Assembly (NCBI GenBank): GCA_024138025.1
Contig: JAMXBD010000236.1
Span: 1,240,001 to 1,304,000, forward strand
Length of the DNA: 64,000 bases
Source: Combretum micranthum
Lineage: Eukaryota; Streptophyta; Magnoliopsida; Myrtales; Combretaceae
Reading direction: 5' to 3'
Shown here: one piece after another, positions 11,950 through 22,728 of the stretch
How positions within the stretch are numbered: position 1 is the first letter of the stretch
How the letters are laid out: every line of letters starts with the position of its first letter
Position numbers and translations under genes: made by a program
The notes under the pieces: generated by a model
What the model was told of the DNA's origin: nothing
Seen by the model: the letters and a program-made list of their open reading frames with translations, nothing else
The model's database searches: none

Positions 11950-12600
11950 TTGGATCCCTCCAGTTTCCCACTACCAACTTGTTTTAGCAAGTTTTGATAT
12001 TGTGGCCTCGATGGCCACATGCATCACAAGATTATCCTTGGGGACCCTCTCGAAGACCCATATCACTTGAAAGCATTTCTTTTAGGGTTTGCCTTTGTCT
12101 TTCTATCATGAGGAAATGGATGCCACACTAAAAGGTCGAGACAGGTCCAATTTACATTATCTGTTGTTGATGAGAAGGAGAACCCATAAACCTATAGTTG
12201 GTTTTGCCATATATGAAAATGTCCAACTTGTGTGGCACAAGTGCAATTACATGGGAATAAGGCATCTTATATTTCTTCCACTTTTGACACAAGCACTTGT
12301 GAGGCCTTAACTCTACCGTTTGAACATGATCCCCCTTTTGACCATCCATATCAAGTCGTGGTGTAGTTATATCCTTGAATATTCAATCCTAGTACTTAAA
12401 TAATGTCATACAAGGGGCACTTAACACCTTATTCTAGCTATGGAACATGGTATTGCAATTGTAGAATGTTTTCTTCACTAACACTGGGATAGGTAAGTTT
12501 CTAGCATATTTGAGAGCAGCATTGTAACTCTTAGCCATATTGGTGGTAAATGCATGTTCACAAATCTGTGTAAACTTACTTAAAAGGAAATCAACAAAAA
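11950..12600 (-). pseudogene. MULE transposase C-terminal remnant (SWIM finger plus zinc knuckle)
   Basis: On the - strand, EHAFTTNMAKSYNAALKYAR and NLPIPVL (about 12560-12480) match the conserved region after the catalytic core of MuDR-type transposases. They are followed at 12349-12152 by HKCLCQKWKKYKMPYSHVIA, a SWIM zinc finger in which Tyr replaces the usual third Cys (PCSH becomes PYSH). A CCHC knuckle CDACGHRGHNIKTC follows at 12028-11987. The order SWIM then knuckle is normal for plant MULEs. Stops and frameshifts separate the parts, and the catalytic DDE region is not seen. FAR1/FHY3-type host genes share the ancestry, but the decay argues for a transposon relic. Confidence 0.7.
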
Positions 12601-13560
12601 ATGAATATGCATGTTCAAAAATTAAGAAAAATTCAAAGAGGAACTATAAATCATCTTAGTTGATTGAAATTAGAATTGAGCGATGGATTCTTGTAAGATT
12701 GAATGAAACTTACTCGAGTTCCTAATGATACAAAAATTCATTGTAGTAGATGCAAATTGAACATATTAGGGGTAAAAACCTTTGTAAAATTGATTGAAAT
12801 TAAAAATTGAGGAAAATGATTTAAGTTAGGGTTAGGTTTTTGAAATTGGGGAGAAATTTTCTGTGTCCAAATGAAGAAGAAGAAGAAGTCTGGCATCTAG
12901 GTATAACTCGTTTAACTTCTGACTTGAAGAGACAAATTTATTAGTGGTTGAACTCACCTTTTGTAAAGACGAGGTCAATACAATGAAAATGACTTTGCCT
13001 TATGAAGAGACAATTTTTAAGCGATCTAAACTCTTCTTTTAAAAATAAAAGTTCAAGTTACCTAATTTTAGAATTATTTTGATTTTAGTGGCATTTTTGT
13101 AATTTTTAAAGAACGTTTTTTTTTTTCCTAATCTTATTCCCATCACCAAATTCCTTCAACAATCTTGCAAAACCCATCTACACAACATAATGACAAAAAA
13201 ACCAATTTTATACAACAATCTTTAACTCATAAAATTTGCAATTAATGAAAATAATATGATCAAAACGACATAACACCACATGATAACATTCTAGATACAT
13301 GCAATTTCAACCCATAAAGTTTTGTATGTAAAAGATGAAATTAGTCTTGAAATAGAACGAACTTCACTTGAAAATGCCTAATGTATGTCAACTTGTACAC
13401 CTACAAACACCAACATACCTAACTTGTTAAACCAAACAAAATGAAAAAAAAAAGTTAATGTGAAAATCTTTTGAGAAACATTAGAGAAAGAGAAGAAAGA
13501 CTTAAGAGATTAATGTTCAATATGTGAAAGGAGGAAGAAGATGACTAGGGTTAGATATTT
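12601..13560. other. No gene seen; possibly MULE flank
   Basis: AT-rich DNA next to the MULE transposase remnant. It contains a short GAA-rich run (12886-12900) but no open frame or motif I can name. It may be the 5' part of the same MULE, decayed beyond recognition. Confidence 0.4.
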
Positions 13561-13574
13561 TATAGGAAGTTGTG

Positions 13575-13890
13575 AGTTTCACTTAAAGGCTCTCCAGTTT
13601 AGGTTTTGGTACTTGAATTTTACCTATTTGTGCAGTTAAATATCTAAAGTTCGAAAATATAAATTTGCTACTAACAAACTTTTTCGTGGTCATTTATAGT
13701 GCCTTGATAAAGTAGATAACTACTATTAGTAAAGTCAGGGAAACTAATTATAAACTTTGGTAAAGTTTAAAGACTTAATTGTAAAATTGGTCATTGTTTA
13801 AGTACCAAATTGATACTTATAAACTTTAAGTAGTTAATTGAAAAAAATAAAAACATTTGTAGTACCAAATGTGATAATCACCCATCTTTA
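13575..13890. repeat. Foldback MITE-like repeat (family M2)
   Basis: The left arm reads TTTAGGTTTTGGTACTTGAA...GCAGTTAAATATCTAAAG. The right arm reads CTTTAAGTAGTTAATTG...GTACCAAATGTGATAATCACC, its approximate reverse complement. Family M2 carries TGGTACCTAAACTTT-like words in both orientations and clusters between 13.6 and 18.6 kb. Ends are approximate. Confidence 0.55.
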
Positions 13891-15446
13891 CAACTTTCAA
13901 ATAAAACGTTGTATGATTATAATTATAAAACTATTAGAAAGTGTAATTTTTTAAAAGTTATCTTTTTAGCTTATAATTACAGGGTTGTAAAATCACCTAT
14001 TTAGTAAGCATATAGATCTAAATCTTGATATTTTTAGGTAAATACCACGTGAACTTAATTAATATTTTTAGTTAACTATCTAAAGTTTTAAAATATTGAA
14101 CAATTTGCTACCTGAACTTTTTCTATTTTGCAATTAGATGCCTTACTTTAGTAATTTTTGTAATTAATTAGTTCAGCTTTATCTATTTTTGCAATTAACT
14201 ACAAAATCAACATTCTATAAATGTAAGGACCCGAAATTTTACCCCTATATTTGATATAGGAGATAACGGATCCCCAACCACATATAATTCCTAAGATTAT
14301 ATGTAAGGTTGCCTAAAGGAATAGTTTGAGTAATTGTTTATCTAATTCTATAAGATATTATACAATAAAAGACATAGATATTAGCAACGGAAATAACTCT
14401 ACTTCTAAATAGCTACATATATACATATATACATATTACATCCAAAGGCTTTTTATAAGCCTTAACCAAAATTCTCAAAACACAACTCTACTAACACAAT
14501 ATTTACACCATCACCCAAAGTGAATCTCATCTAATCTATTACATTTATAGGGTCCATTGAGTCTATGGTCATCTCTAATCCTCCAACCCATCAAGAAAAT
14601 CTTCGAAGTCAGTTCCGTACCCCATACTTGTATAGAACTCATCGGGATCATCACCTGAAATAGATAAAATATGAGCTAAAGGCCCAGTACACAAGTAACG
14701 AATACAAATGCGAAGTGAGTCACACATTCTTAGGCTAGATGCATTATGCAACAATCGCTTATTCATTAATAAGTCTTTAATAAATAAGACAACACAGGAG
14801 TATTCAAACTCCGGACAACAAGGTTCTAGTATTACGTCCGACTCCCTGAGTGGTCCCTACTGTTCATACAGACTAGGCAGCCCCACCTTCCGGTGTAGTC
14901 CGTAATACTAGGGGTTCCTGAGTAACGCATCACGACGCTCAGGGGGTTGATATGAGCAGCTCGGATACTCATATCTCCTAAACCATTCTAACTGTTAACG
15001 AGAAAGTACCCTGCCCCCAATCTGAATAGGGTGCCGCTCTCCGAACCAGATTCAACGGCAAACAACGACAATCAACATTCAGATATCAATAAAATTTTCT
15101 TAATTTAAGGTAGTTTGATTTGGATGCCTATCCTAATAAAGAGACAAGCAAGTTACTGCGTACCTGATATAGCTCGGGAATTAACGGAGTCGACTGGGCA
15201 AGGATCTATCACTATTTAATCAATATTAAAGTTCACACTTAGGTTAAACTCTAATTGACTAGCTCAAAATATAAATACATCCAAGAAATCCAAATAAATT
15301 AATTCAAAATCAAAATAAAGCATTTAAGCACCCTATTATACCTTAGATCGCTTAATAAATACATAATTACTGAAATAACAAACTTTGGAAAATTTTAGAA
15401 AAAGTTCTTAAAATTTAAAAGCACAGGGGATACGCCGGTACTCAAC

Positions 15447-15792
15447 GCCGGCGGCGTTGAGCCGGTGTACAATGTCCTGAAAATTCACACTGCCAACGCT
15501 GGCAATGTTCAAGGGTACGCCGTCAGCTTTTGCATCCCACGCCGGCGGCCTTTAGCCGGCGTAGAATCCAAAACCCAAAGTTTCAAAAACATCCAGAGAA
15601 GTCTAAGCCGTCCGCTTTCCTAAATACGTGGGCAGCTTTGACACATACGCCGGCGGCGTTGATTCTAAGCAGCCAACGTACAATATGGATGAAAGAACGC
15701 CGGCTGACTTTCCTAGCGAAAGCCGGCGGCGTTCGGTCGGCCTTAAGAAATTTGATTATGTGGGCTTTCAATGCCGCCGCTACGCCGGCGGC
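15447..15792. repeat. Dispersed array of GCCGGCGGC words inside the solo LTR
   Basis: The exact 9-mer GCCGGCGGC occurs at 15447, 15541, 15649, 15722 and 15784. Most copies sit in the longer frame ACGCCGGCGGCGTTGA or its GTAGAATCC variant. Extra GCCGGC/GCCGGT words lie between them. The spacing is irregular (62-108 bp), so this is not a simple tandem repeat. Such GC-rich palindromes stand out strongly against the AT-rich surroundings. Confidence 0.85.
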
Positions 15793-16731
15793 GTAGAATC
15801 CTTAGATTCCGGCGTACGTTCAAATTTTAACATATACGAAAATTGTTTTTGAACTCCCCTGTTTTACTACACTTTGATCAACTCTCAAAAATTTTCCAAA
15901 CTTAGTCCAAACGTTCTAAAGCTTGTTATATGATCCAAATGCTATCCTAACAACATGAATTCTACTTCTAATCATCAAATCACTAATCATACTTCAAATT
16001 CACATATCAACTACTCATTCTTCAATTTCCTAAAACACTCATCTCCACACATCCACACTCCTATAAAGTGCAAATTACCACTCCATTAATCACATAATCC
16101 CATTCAAACTATCATTCATGCACCAACTCAATCTCATACCAATCATCATCTCACAATCTTATCTACTCTAACATTTACAAACAACACATTATAAGACATA
16201 AAATAAAAGATAAAGGTTACATTAAACTCAAATGAGTGAATCTTGGCTTAGAATGTTATTCAACTCCTTAAGCTTGTAGTAAATCTTGGCTTAGGGTTTA
16301 AGATTTTGGATTAAGAAAAGGAAGAAAGGAAGAAGAAAGAAAAGAAGTAAAATTCGTATGGAAATTGGAGGCTGTCAAAAGGGAGGGTTAACTTGTCCAA
16401 ATTAAAGTCAAATGTCATCCAAATCTCACAATTAGGGGTATATTTGTCCTAGGTTTAATTTAGGCAAATTTCAAATGCATTTGAGTTAAATTTGAGCTCA
16501 AAAAGTGGGTCTAAATTTAGCCAAAAATTCTGTCATGTTTTAAATAAATTCAAAAGCAATTTAATTAAATTCTAAACATAACATATGCATATTAACTTGC
16601 AAAAAAACACACACATTTATTATACTATACAAACATTTATAAACATCCAACAATTATATTAATTCATAATACTAATCATATATAAAATAACACATCCCTT
16701 AATTATATTACTAAGCATACACACACACATT

Positions 16732-16756
16732 TATATATATATATATATATATATAT
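16732..16756. repeat. (TA)n microsatellite
   Basis: Uninterrupted alternating TA run inside the right part of the solo LTR, preceded by a short (CA)n run. Similar TA runs occur near 22531, 32793, 33311, 45113 and 50287. Confidence 0.9.
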
Positions 16757-16927
16757 CATTTCAATAACATATTAGCATACAATATAAGGAATTCATGGCT
16801 ATTTCAATAAATGACTTCAAAAATTTTATAGATAATAAATGAGCATTTTTAAATTTCAAGTAGTTGATTATAAAATTCAATAAAGTTTCAGCACCAAATA
16901 TGACATTCACCTTGTAAAAAATACTAG

Positions 16928-17290
16928 TTGAATGTCGTATTTAGTACTTGAACTTTATACAAAAATTTAATTTGATACTTCAAACTTTGAAGTGATTAAT
17001 TTAATATTCAATAAAAGTTCTCATGGTTATTTTACTACCTTCATAACACTAATTACTCTATATGTTGATGTAGAAAAGACATCCTACTGTTAAATATTTA
17101 TTACCTCCCCTAACATATCTAGATTTGATAGGTTGCCTTTTCTACATCAGTGAACAAAACAAACTACCTCAGATGAAGTAGTAAAACTAGCTATAAAAAG
17201 TTTGATTAAATATTAAATTCATCACTTTAAAATTCATATACTAAATTGAACTTTTATAAAAGGTTCACGTATTAAATTTGACGTTTTTCA
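16928..17290. repeat. Foldback MITE (family M2)
   Basis: The left arm TTGAATGTCGTATTTAGTAC...CTTTGAAGTGATTAATTTAA is mirrored by the right arm AAATTCATCACTTTAAAATTC...ACGTATTAAATTTGACG. The arms are long and the loop short, so single strands would fold into a hairpin. It is non-coding and lies directly beside the split M2 copy. Confidence 0.65.
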
Positions 17291-17489
17291 TTTTCTATAT
17301 TTTAGGAATACTAGACTATTATAATGTGGGGAGGGAGAGAGAGAGAGTTGGAGAAAAAATTTGTACATCCTTTAATCTTTTAATGTATGAATCTTTATTT
17401 TTTATATTTTTCTTTTACTTTTCATAATAAATCACATAAGTCACAAATATCATCTAAATTTTACAATATTCTATGCATTATAAGTTAGG

Positions 17490-17740
17490 AAAATTGCAAA
17501 TCACACCCCTAAACTTTTATCTATGTATAGATCGACCCCCGAACTTTTAAAATGAGCCTTTTGACTTCTTAAGCTTTTGAAAATTAGCAGAGCTAAGGAT
17601 GCTTAATATTTTCCGTTAAAACAAAATAGGATTAAGGACACTATTCTTAACTATGCCAATTTTTGAAAGACTCACTTTGAAGTTTTAAGGAGTGAATTTG
17701 AACTTTGGTAAAAGTTTAAAGAGGTAATTTACTTTGCAAT
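17490..17740. repeat. Foldback repeat with CCCCTAAACTTTT arms
   Basis: The left arm AAAATTGCAAATCACACCCC...GAACTTTTAAAATGAGCC is mirrored by the right arm GACTCACTTTGAAGTTTTAA...GAGGTAATTTACTTTGCAATTTTT. It resembles M2 in layout, but the arm sequence differs, so it is kept apart. Confidence 0.6.
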
Positions 17741-17837
17741 TTTTATTGTTATTTTGGAGTGACCTTTATATTTTGTAAATATGCATTTTATTTGATAATT
17801 TTGCTTATAATTTTCTAATCTCTACATTATTTAGATA

Positions 17838-18206
17838 TTGGGTTAATGACAAGAATAATACTTGAACTTTCATAAAAAGAACAATTAGATATTTGACGTT
17901 TGCTTTTGAACAATTTAGCACCTAAACAAAGTTTTGTTGACATTTTTTATACCTGAAATTTGGTTTTGACAATTTTGGTACCTGAACATAGTTTTTATTA
18001 ACTTTTTTCATACTTGAAATAAGTGAAATGAGATATGAAAATAGTTCACGATAAGTTTGTTCATATATCAAAATTGTCAAGACCCAATTTCATAGATGAA
18101 AAATATCAATGAAAATTTAGTTCAGGTATCAAATTATTCAAAATCAAATTTTAGGTACCTAATTGTTCTTTTTGTGAAAGTTTAGATACCATTTTTGTCA
18201 TTATCT
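17838..18206. repeat. Foldback MITE (family M2-like)
   Basis: The left arm starts AATGACAAGAATAATACTTG and continues AAAAAGAACAATTAGATATT. The right arm reads GGTACCTAATTGTTCTTTTT then GTGAAAGTTTAGATACC and ends TTTTTGTCATT. The long mirrored arms flank a GGTACCTGAACATAG-type middle. No coding content; an open frame on the - strand at 18151-18336 is a chance product of the arm. Confidence 0.65.
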
Positions 18207-18282
18207 TTTTAGATATTCCCATACCACTTAATGTTGACTGTAAAATTTTGAAAGATAATAATTGTAAATTCTTGGATAATTT

Positions 18283-18555
18283 AACCACATTTGGTACTTG
18301 AATTGTGCTTATTTTGCAATTAATTATCTGTGTCAATTTGATACCTAAACTTTATTTATATTTGTAATTAAAAACCTAAACTTTTCTAAGTTTTACAATA
18401 AGTTACTTGAACTTCACTTCTTTTTTTCTTTTCCTAATAGGTACAATAAATGACATTCAAAATTTTTGTAGGTAGTATATTGTCACCTTTAAACTTCAGA
18501 TAGTTAATTACATAAGTGAACAAAGTTTGGGTACCAAACATGACATTCACCCCAA
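18283..18555. repeat. Foldback MITE (family M2)
   Basis: The left arm CCACATTTGGTACTTGAATT...GCAATTAATTATCTG mirrors the right arm CAGATAGTTAATTACATAAG...GGGTACCAAACATGACATTC. This is the rightmost copy of the 13.6-18.6 kb cluster. Confidence 0.6.
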
Positions 18556-20150
18556 ATTCTTTAAAATTTGGTCATGATTATAATATTAACATCACATCAA
18601 TTTCAAAAAAAATGCAAGAAATATAAGATTTAGGTAAGTCTATCGGTGAAATAACAATTTTCAACTATATAATATTGAGTCAATAATTTTCGAATAGTTT
18701 GCAACATGAATGTTCCAAAACTTACAAACATTAGATATCCCACTTGTAGGTTATGGAATCACAAACTTTGAAAGTTATACCAAAATACTACGGAAAAAAA
18801 AAAAAGTTATATTATGTGTTTATAATTAGATCACCAATAGGAAAACTTGCATTTCGAGGTTAAATTACATTTATTTTGCAACTTATGACCATTTTAAATT
18901 TACCTAGTTTGGATAGTTGGAAGATGTATACCAGATCCTATTTTCAAATAGAAATGCATTTATAAAAGCATCATAAGGGTATAAAGTTTGCTAAAATCAA
19001 ATATTACATCTAAAAGTTATGCACAGTTATTGTTATCGATTGTAAACAAGTTTCATTAATACATCAAATAAGAAAAGTCAAAAAGTAATTTTTAATCAAC
19101 TAGTTAGTATAAGGCACCAAAATGAATCAAATTTAAAAGTATAAATAGTAAAATGCTATCAAATCCAAAGTCTAGACACCAAAATTAAAAAATTGTTAGT
19201 ATATAGGCACCAAAATGAATCAAATTTTAAAAAATAAATATTAAAATGCAATCGAATCCAAAGTTTAGACACCAAAATTTAAAAAAACTTTAATGATTGT
19301 TAACTTGCCCATTCAAGCAATCAAATGAAACCAAATTTTAAAAAAAAGAGTATTGAATTGTTAAAAAAAAAATAAAAGTTGAAGTATTAAATTGCTAAAA
19401 AATTGTAAGTAGAGATACTCCATATATATGACTTTATCCAAAAAATAACTTAGGCAAAACAAGGGAAAAATTATAAGTAGGAAACTTTTAAGTATAGCGA
19501 CCCTGATATATCCTTTGACCATTTCTTTAATAAATAAGTTAAAGCCAAAGTCTCATGTTAATTTAAAATACATACTCATCAATTTATATAAACGTTGATA
19601 AAATATTATCATTTCTTAAAACTTTTATGTATCTAAATATCACGCATGATAACTAAGGAAAATTTCTTTTCATTTTTTTTTTTTTTTTTTTTTTTTTGGC
19701 CAAGGTTTCTTTTCATTTTGAAACCTATATATTTTATGTTATGTGTATTAGTAACTGATTCGGTTATTGAGATAAAATATGAGGCCAAAGGGTCCATAAA
19801 TTGAATGATAAAATTGGGTTCGCTTGTAAATTTTCTTTTTAACCCTTATAAGTTGGATTATTGGGGATGTTCATTTGAGAATGCACGACTCCATTAGTTA
19901 ATTAGTTTGAGTATTAGAAAATTTACTAACTCCCTAGCATGAGAATAACATGGATCACAAATGAGGGAAGATAGACCCCCATTAAAAAGTGCTTTTGACC
20001 AAAAGTGTTATTTCTTTTAATTGTTTAATTCTCTATAAAAATATCCTTAAAAAGAGTAACAAGAATGATTTGTTTAGACAGCGTGCAAATAAGCCAACTA
20101 TGTTATTCTCCCACACTATTATATATGTTTAACAAAATTAATGCAGGCAT
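18556..20150. other. Intergenic, no gene seen
   Basis: AT-rich DNA upstream of the MIR171 locus. The only structure I see is a 93-bp tandem duplication (19112-19297) and a poly-T run near 19672-19698. Confidence 0.5.
19112..19297. repeat. 93-bp tandem duplication
   Basis: AGGCACCAAAATGAATCAAA begins at 19112 and again at 19205. Both copies continue through a TCCAAAGT.TAGACACCAAAA block. The copies differ at scattered positions, so the duplication is not recent. Confidence 0.8.
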
Positions 20151-20458
20151 GATACAAGGAAAAGGTGTTGTGTCCAATAAAAAATAACAGCATTAAGGAA
20201 AAAAGAAAGGTGATATTAGTACAATCAAAAGAAGTTGGGATGTTTTTGGTTTTGGGGATTTCTTTTTTTCCGGAGAAGAATATTTGAGTGTGCATGCGGA
20301 GAGAGATGCAAAAAAGGGTGTTTTGTTGATTTTAATCGAGTACAAACTAAGCATGACAAAGACAAACCCTAAAAGTAAGCAGCTGCTCCCCTTTGACATC
20401 ATTCCACTCACCTTCTTCTCCTTCTATCACTCTCATCCCGAGGCAAAATCCTTCCACT

Positions 20459-20552
20459 ATACATTCTCCCATCCTCCTTCACACCATTATCCTCATCTCA
20501 CCTGTTCTCTCTCTTTCCTTCTCTCATTCAGCTCTTGCTCTCTTTCTTTTAT
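20459..20552 (+). promoter_or_regulatory. Candidate core promoter and leader of the MIR171 primary transcript
   Basis: A TATACAT box at 20459 is followed by about 85 bp of almost pure pyrimidine (20465-20550, CTCTCTCTTTCC-type), like the Y-patch and CT-rich leaders of plant Pol II genes. It lies about 1.2 kb upstream of the miR171 hairpin on the same strand with no other gene between. The link to the hairpin is inferred only from position and strand. Confidence 0.35.
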
Positions 20553-21717
20553 AGATTTACCATGACCAAGACCTCAATGGCTTTACTTCTTCTTATTGCT
20601 TAAGTCACCTTCTCCTTCTTATTCTTCTTCTTTATTCAACTTTTGAATAAGAAATATAACTTTCATTTTAAAGTCTTTTTATCTTTGGAACTTCATCATT
20701 TACTATAGGAAAATTTCTTGTGTACTCCATTTGTGTCTATGAGAACTTCATCTTACTGTTTGATCAATTGTTTTGTTAAGCAATCGATTTATTCAAAAAC
20801 ATATCATTTGTTTCAAAAGTGTTTTATAGTACAGCCACTTTTATCTTTAACATTAGTTGCATTTAGTGAATTTAAGACAACATCGTCCCTTGTAATTAAG
20901 TTAAATTATAATTATCTCTTCCCTTTGAACTATAATTTTCTAGTCAAAACCAAATTTCCATTTATGTCTCAGCCACATGAGTCACCATCCTTTCATATTT
21001 TGTAAAAAAAAAAAAAAAATGGGCACTACTCAATTTCCCTTTCCTTTATCTATATCTTCTAATTTTTTTCTGATAATGTCATACACACTCCAACCAAAAG
21101 CAAACCTAAAAGTTTCCATCCAAACATATAATATATATTTTCAAAGTTCATGGAATCTTTATCATAATTATGAGGGATCCCACTATACCATCACTTACGG
21201 AGCCACACCAACAAAACCAATATCCTCTACACGTACAACCGTAAAATAATTTTGCTCATCCTATCATTCTTTTCCCTACCAAAAGATGCTTCCAATTATA
21301 GTATCATTGTCCTTTTAGGGACCATAGTAATATTCTTTATTGTATCTGCAATTCCTTACTAATGTGAATCATTTCTTTTCTGGGGTCCGTTCTAAGTTGG
21401 CACCACCAATTATCTATCTACTACACTACACCTTTCTTTTTTCCTTTCTTTCTTTTTTTAAATGATGTATGTTATGTTCAAAGATTGAGAGAGGAGTAAG
21501 AAAAAATTGTCATTGCCCTACACGCACGTTCTTTTAGCACATGGAAGGCACAAAGTGTGTGATGATATTGATATGGATGTCCTACGCTAACTGGCTATAA
21601 GTCACACGGTCGCATTATTCAATGTGAAAGGTTTCTGTGTGTTAGATTCATGTTCATATTATATACAATCTCGTAAAAGAAGTAGTGTAGGATACCTGGG
21701 AAGCCAAAAGGAGAAAG

Positions 21718-21738
21718 CGATATTGGTGAGGTTCAATC
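21718..21738 (+). ncRNA. miR171-5p (star) arm
   Basis: A 21-nt arm beginning CGATATTGGTGAGG and ending CAATC. It equals the commonly reported miR171 star strand. Its 3' end overhangs the 3p start by two bases in the predicted duplex. Confidence 0.85.
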
Positions 21739-21783
21739 CGAAGACGGATTTACGTATTTGGTCACGTAAAATACGATCTCAGA

Positions 21784-21804
21784 TTGAGCCGCGCCAATAT
21801 CACT
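21784..21804 (+). ncRNA. Mature miR171-3p
   Basis: A 21-nt arm beginning TTGAGCCGCGCC and ending AATATCACT, a standard miR171b/c-type mature form. A three-base upstream shift would give the alternative AGATTGAGCC-type form starting at 21781. Small-RNA data would be needed to tell which dominates. The conserved GAGCCGCGCCAATAT core is the GRAS target-pairing segment. Confidence 0.88.
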
Positions 21805-21899
21805 TTTTCTACAGGAAAAAAAATGTTATTTTAGTGTTCATTTCATTCCTAATCTCTCAAACAAAAAATACCGGTTCGAATCCTCTATTACTTTCAACT

Positions 21900-22728
21900 T
21901 CATAGTTTGCCTTCCCCTCTTAAATCCTATTTGGAGCAACATGCAGGTAAGGGAATGCAAATCTTTATTCATCTATATATCCTTCTATACATACATCTAT
22001 ATGCCCACACATTAGCCAATTAACTTGAAATAAGATATATATATGTATGTATGTATGTATATGTGTTTTACGAGTTATTAAATAGGGACTAATAAAAATT
22101 AATCAATCATACACTATATAATGTTCTCCCACGAAAGTTTACATATTACATTTTATTCTTTCTTTTGTAATAGACAATTGGCTCGGTCTAATCCGACGAT
22201 GACTATATTTACACCTCTTTCTTTTCATTTTTTTTTTTTTTTTTTACCTTTTCTGTTCTTTCCATTATTGGTATGTCGGCAGGGGTTTTAATATATAGTC
22301 GATGACAACTAGAGGGAAAAACAAGACCTGACTAAAGTTTGTGCATGTCAAATGTTGAGATAATTACTGAGTTCAACGTCAGTGCAGAGGTAAGTACCCC
22401 CTATATTTTAAATTTCTGAATTTATGGGTTCCAGAAAATACGCTTTCCATGGAAACCTTTGTATCAATTCTCGATAGAATAGTACTTTGTTGCTATTGTT
22501 ATTATTATTATTGTAAATTCGATGATAATATATATATATATATATATATGAGAGCAAAACTATAAAAAGTTGATCTTGAGCCTGTCATTTATAAACATAT
22601 TAATATATATATATTTTATTTGTTTGTCTTATAGGGTAGAAATTGAATTTTACGAAGTAATCTAGAAATTTGAAATTCTATATGAAATAACTAAACTAGT
22701 CTATATATTGCTATTTATAAATTACTCT
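21900..22728. other. Region downstream of MIR171, no gene seen
   Basis: It probably holds the end of the primary transcript. Contents are simple repeats (TATG runs near 22041-22063, poly-T at 22228, TA run at 22530) and no coding signal. Confidence 0.4.

Larger units (their letters stand above)
14222..16806 (-). mobile_element. Solo LTR of a long-LTR retrotransposon, probably Ty3/gypsy
   Basis: It starts TGTAAGGACCCGAAATTTTA and ends GGCTATTTCA, with the 5-bp duplication ATAAA on both sides (14217-14221, 16807-16811) and no internal coding region. The - strand has a CT-rich leader-like stretch near 16250-16390, so the LTR probably faces left. A region near 14575-14700 is spaced and worded like a block in the LTR at 40696-42599 (TACTGGGCC, then an acidic GGTGATGATCC-type segment), so the two LTRs are distant relatives. 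The right end is less certain because it lacks the usual mirror of the left end. Confidence 0.6.
14037..16911. repeat. M2 foldback MITE split in two by a solo LTR
   Basis: The left arm begins GGTAAATACCACGTGAACTT at 14037 and the right arm ends CCAAATATGACATTCACC near 16911. Reverse-complemented, the right arm aligns with the left through AACTT.ATT.A.TTTT, TAACTA and AAA.TTTAAAA. Everything between 14222 and 16806 is the inserted LTR. The MITE was therefore present first. Confidence 0.5.
21695..21815 (+). ncRNA. MIR171: miR171 precursor hairpin
   Basis: This is a microRNA gene of the conserved miR171 family, whose product guides cleavage of HAM/SCL6-SCL22-SCL27 GRAS transcription-factor mRNAs controlling meristems and branching. 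Seen directly: a left arm GATATTGGTGAGGTTCAATC and a right arm GATTGAGCCGCGCCAATATC that pair almost fully. The stem extends outward through AGAAAG/CTTTTTCT and closes with CCTG/CAGG. The loop contains a further short stem (ACGTA/TACG). The predicted duplex leaves 2-nt 3' overhangs on both arms, as Dicer-like processing requires. Overlapping open frames here start at non-ATG codons and are not genes. Family assignment rests on the recalled miR171 sequence and its star strand. Confidence 0.93.

Noticed and set aside
14575..14766. 63-codon - strand frame with an acidic tail
   Set aside because: It contains GDDPDEFYTSMGYG and resembles a block in another LTR by position, but the start is non-ATG and it lies in a solo LTR. 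I treat it as LTR sequence, not a gene.
15447..15792. CRISPR-like array
   Set aside because: Irregular spacing and 9-bp words do not form repeat-spacer units, and the DNA is a plant nuclear LTR.
15530..15852. Overlapping frames through the GCCGGCGGC block
   Set aside because: Open on several frames and both strands only because GC-rich DNA has few stops. No protein similarity recognised; the block is inside a solo LTR.
20284..21249. Three overlapping + strand frames of 90-95 codons upstream of MIR171
   Set aside because: Non-ATG starts, low-complexity Ser/Phe/Leu-rich translations of CT-rich DNA and no recognisable motif. Better read as promoter and primary-transcript sequence.
21624..21905. 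94-codon open frame across the miR171 hairpin
   Set aside because: It starts at GTG, shows no domain, and its middle is the microRNA stem. It is a chance frame.
21841..21905. GGTTCGAATCC block suggesting a tRNA gene
   Set aside because: It looks like a T-arm B box, but there is no acceptor stem, D-arm or anticodon arm around it. A similar box in the hairpin is part of miR171-5p.
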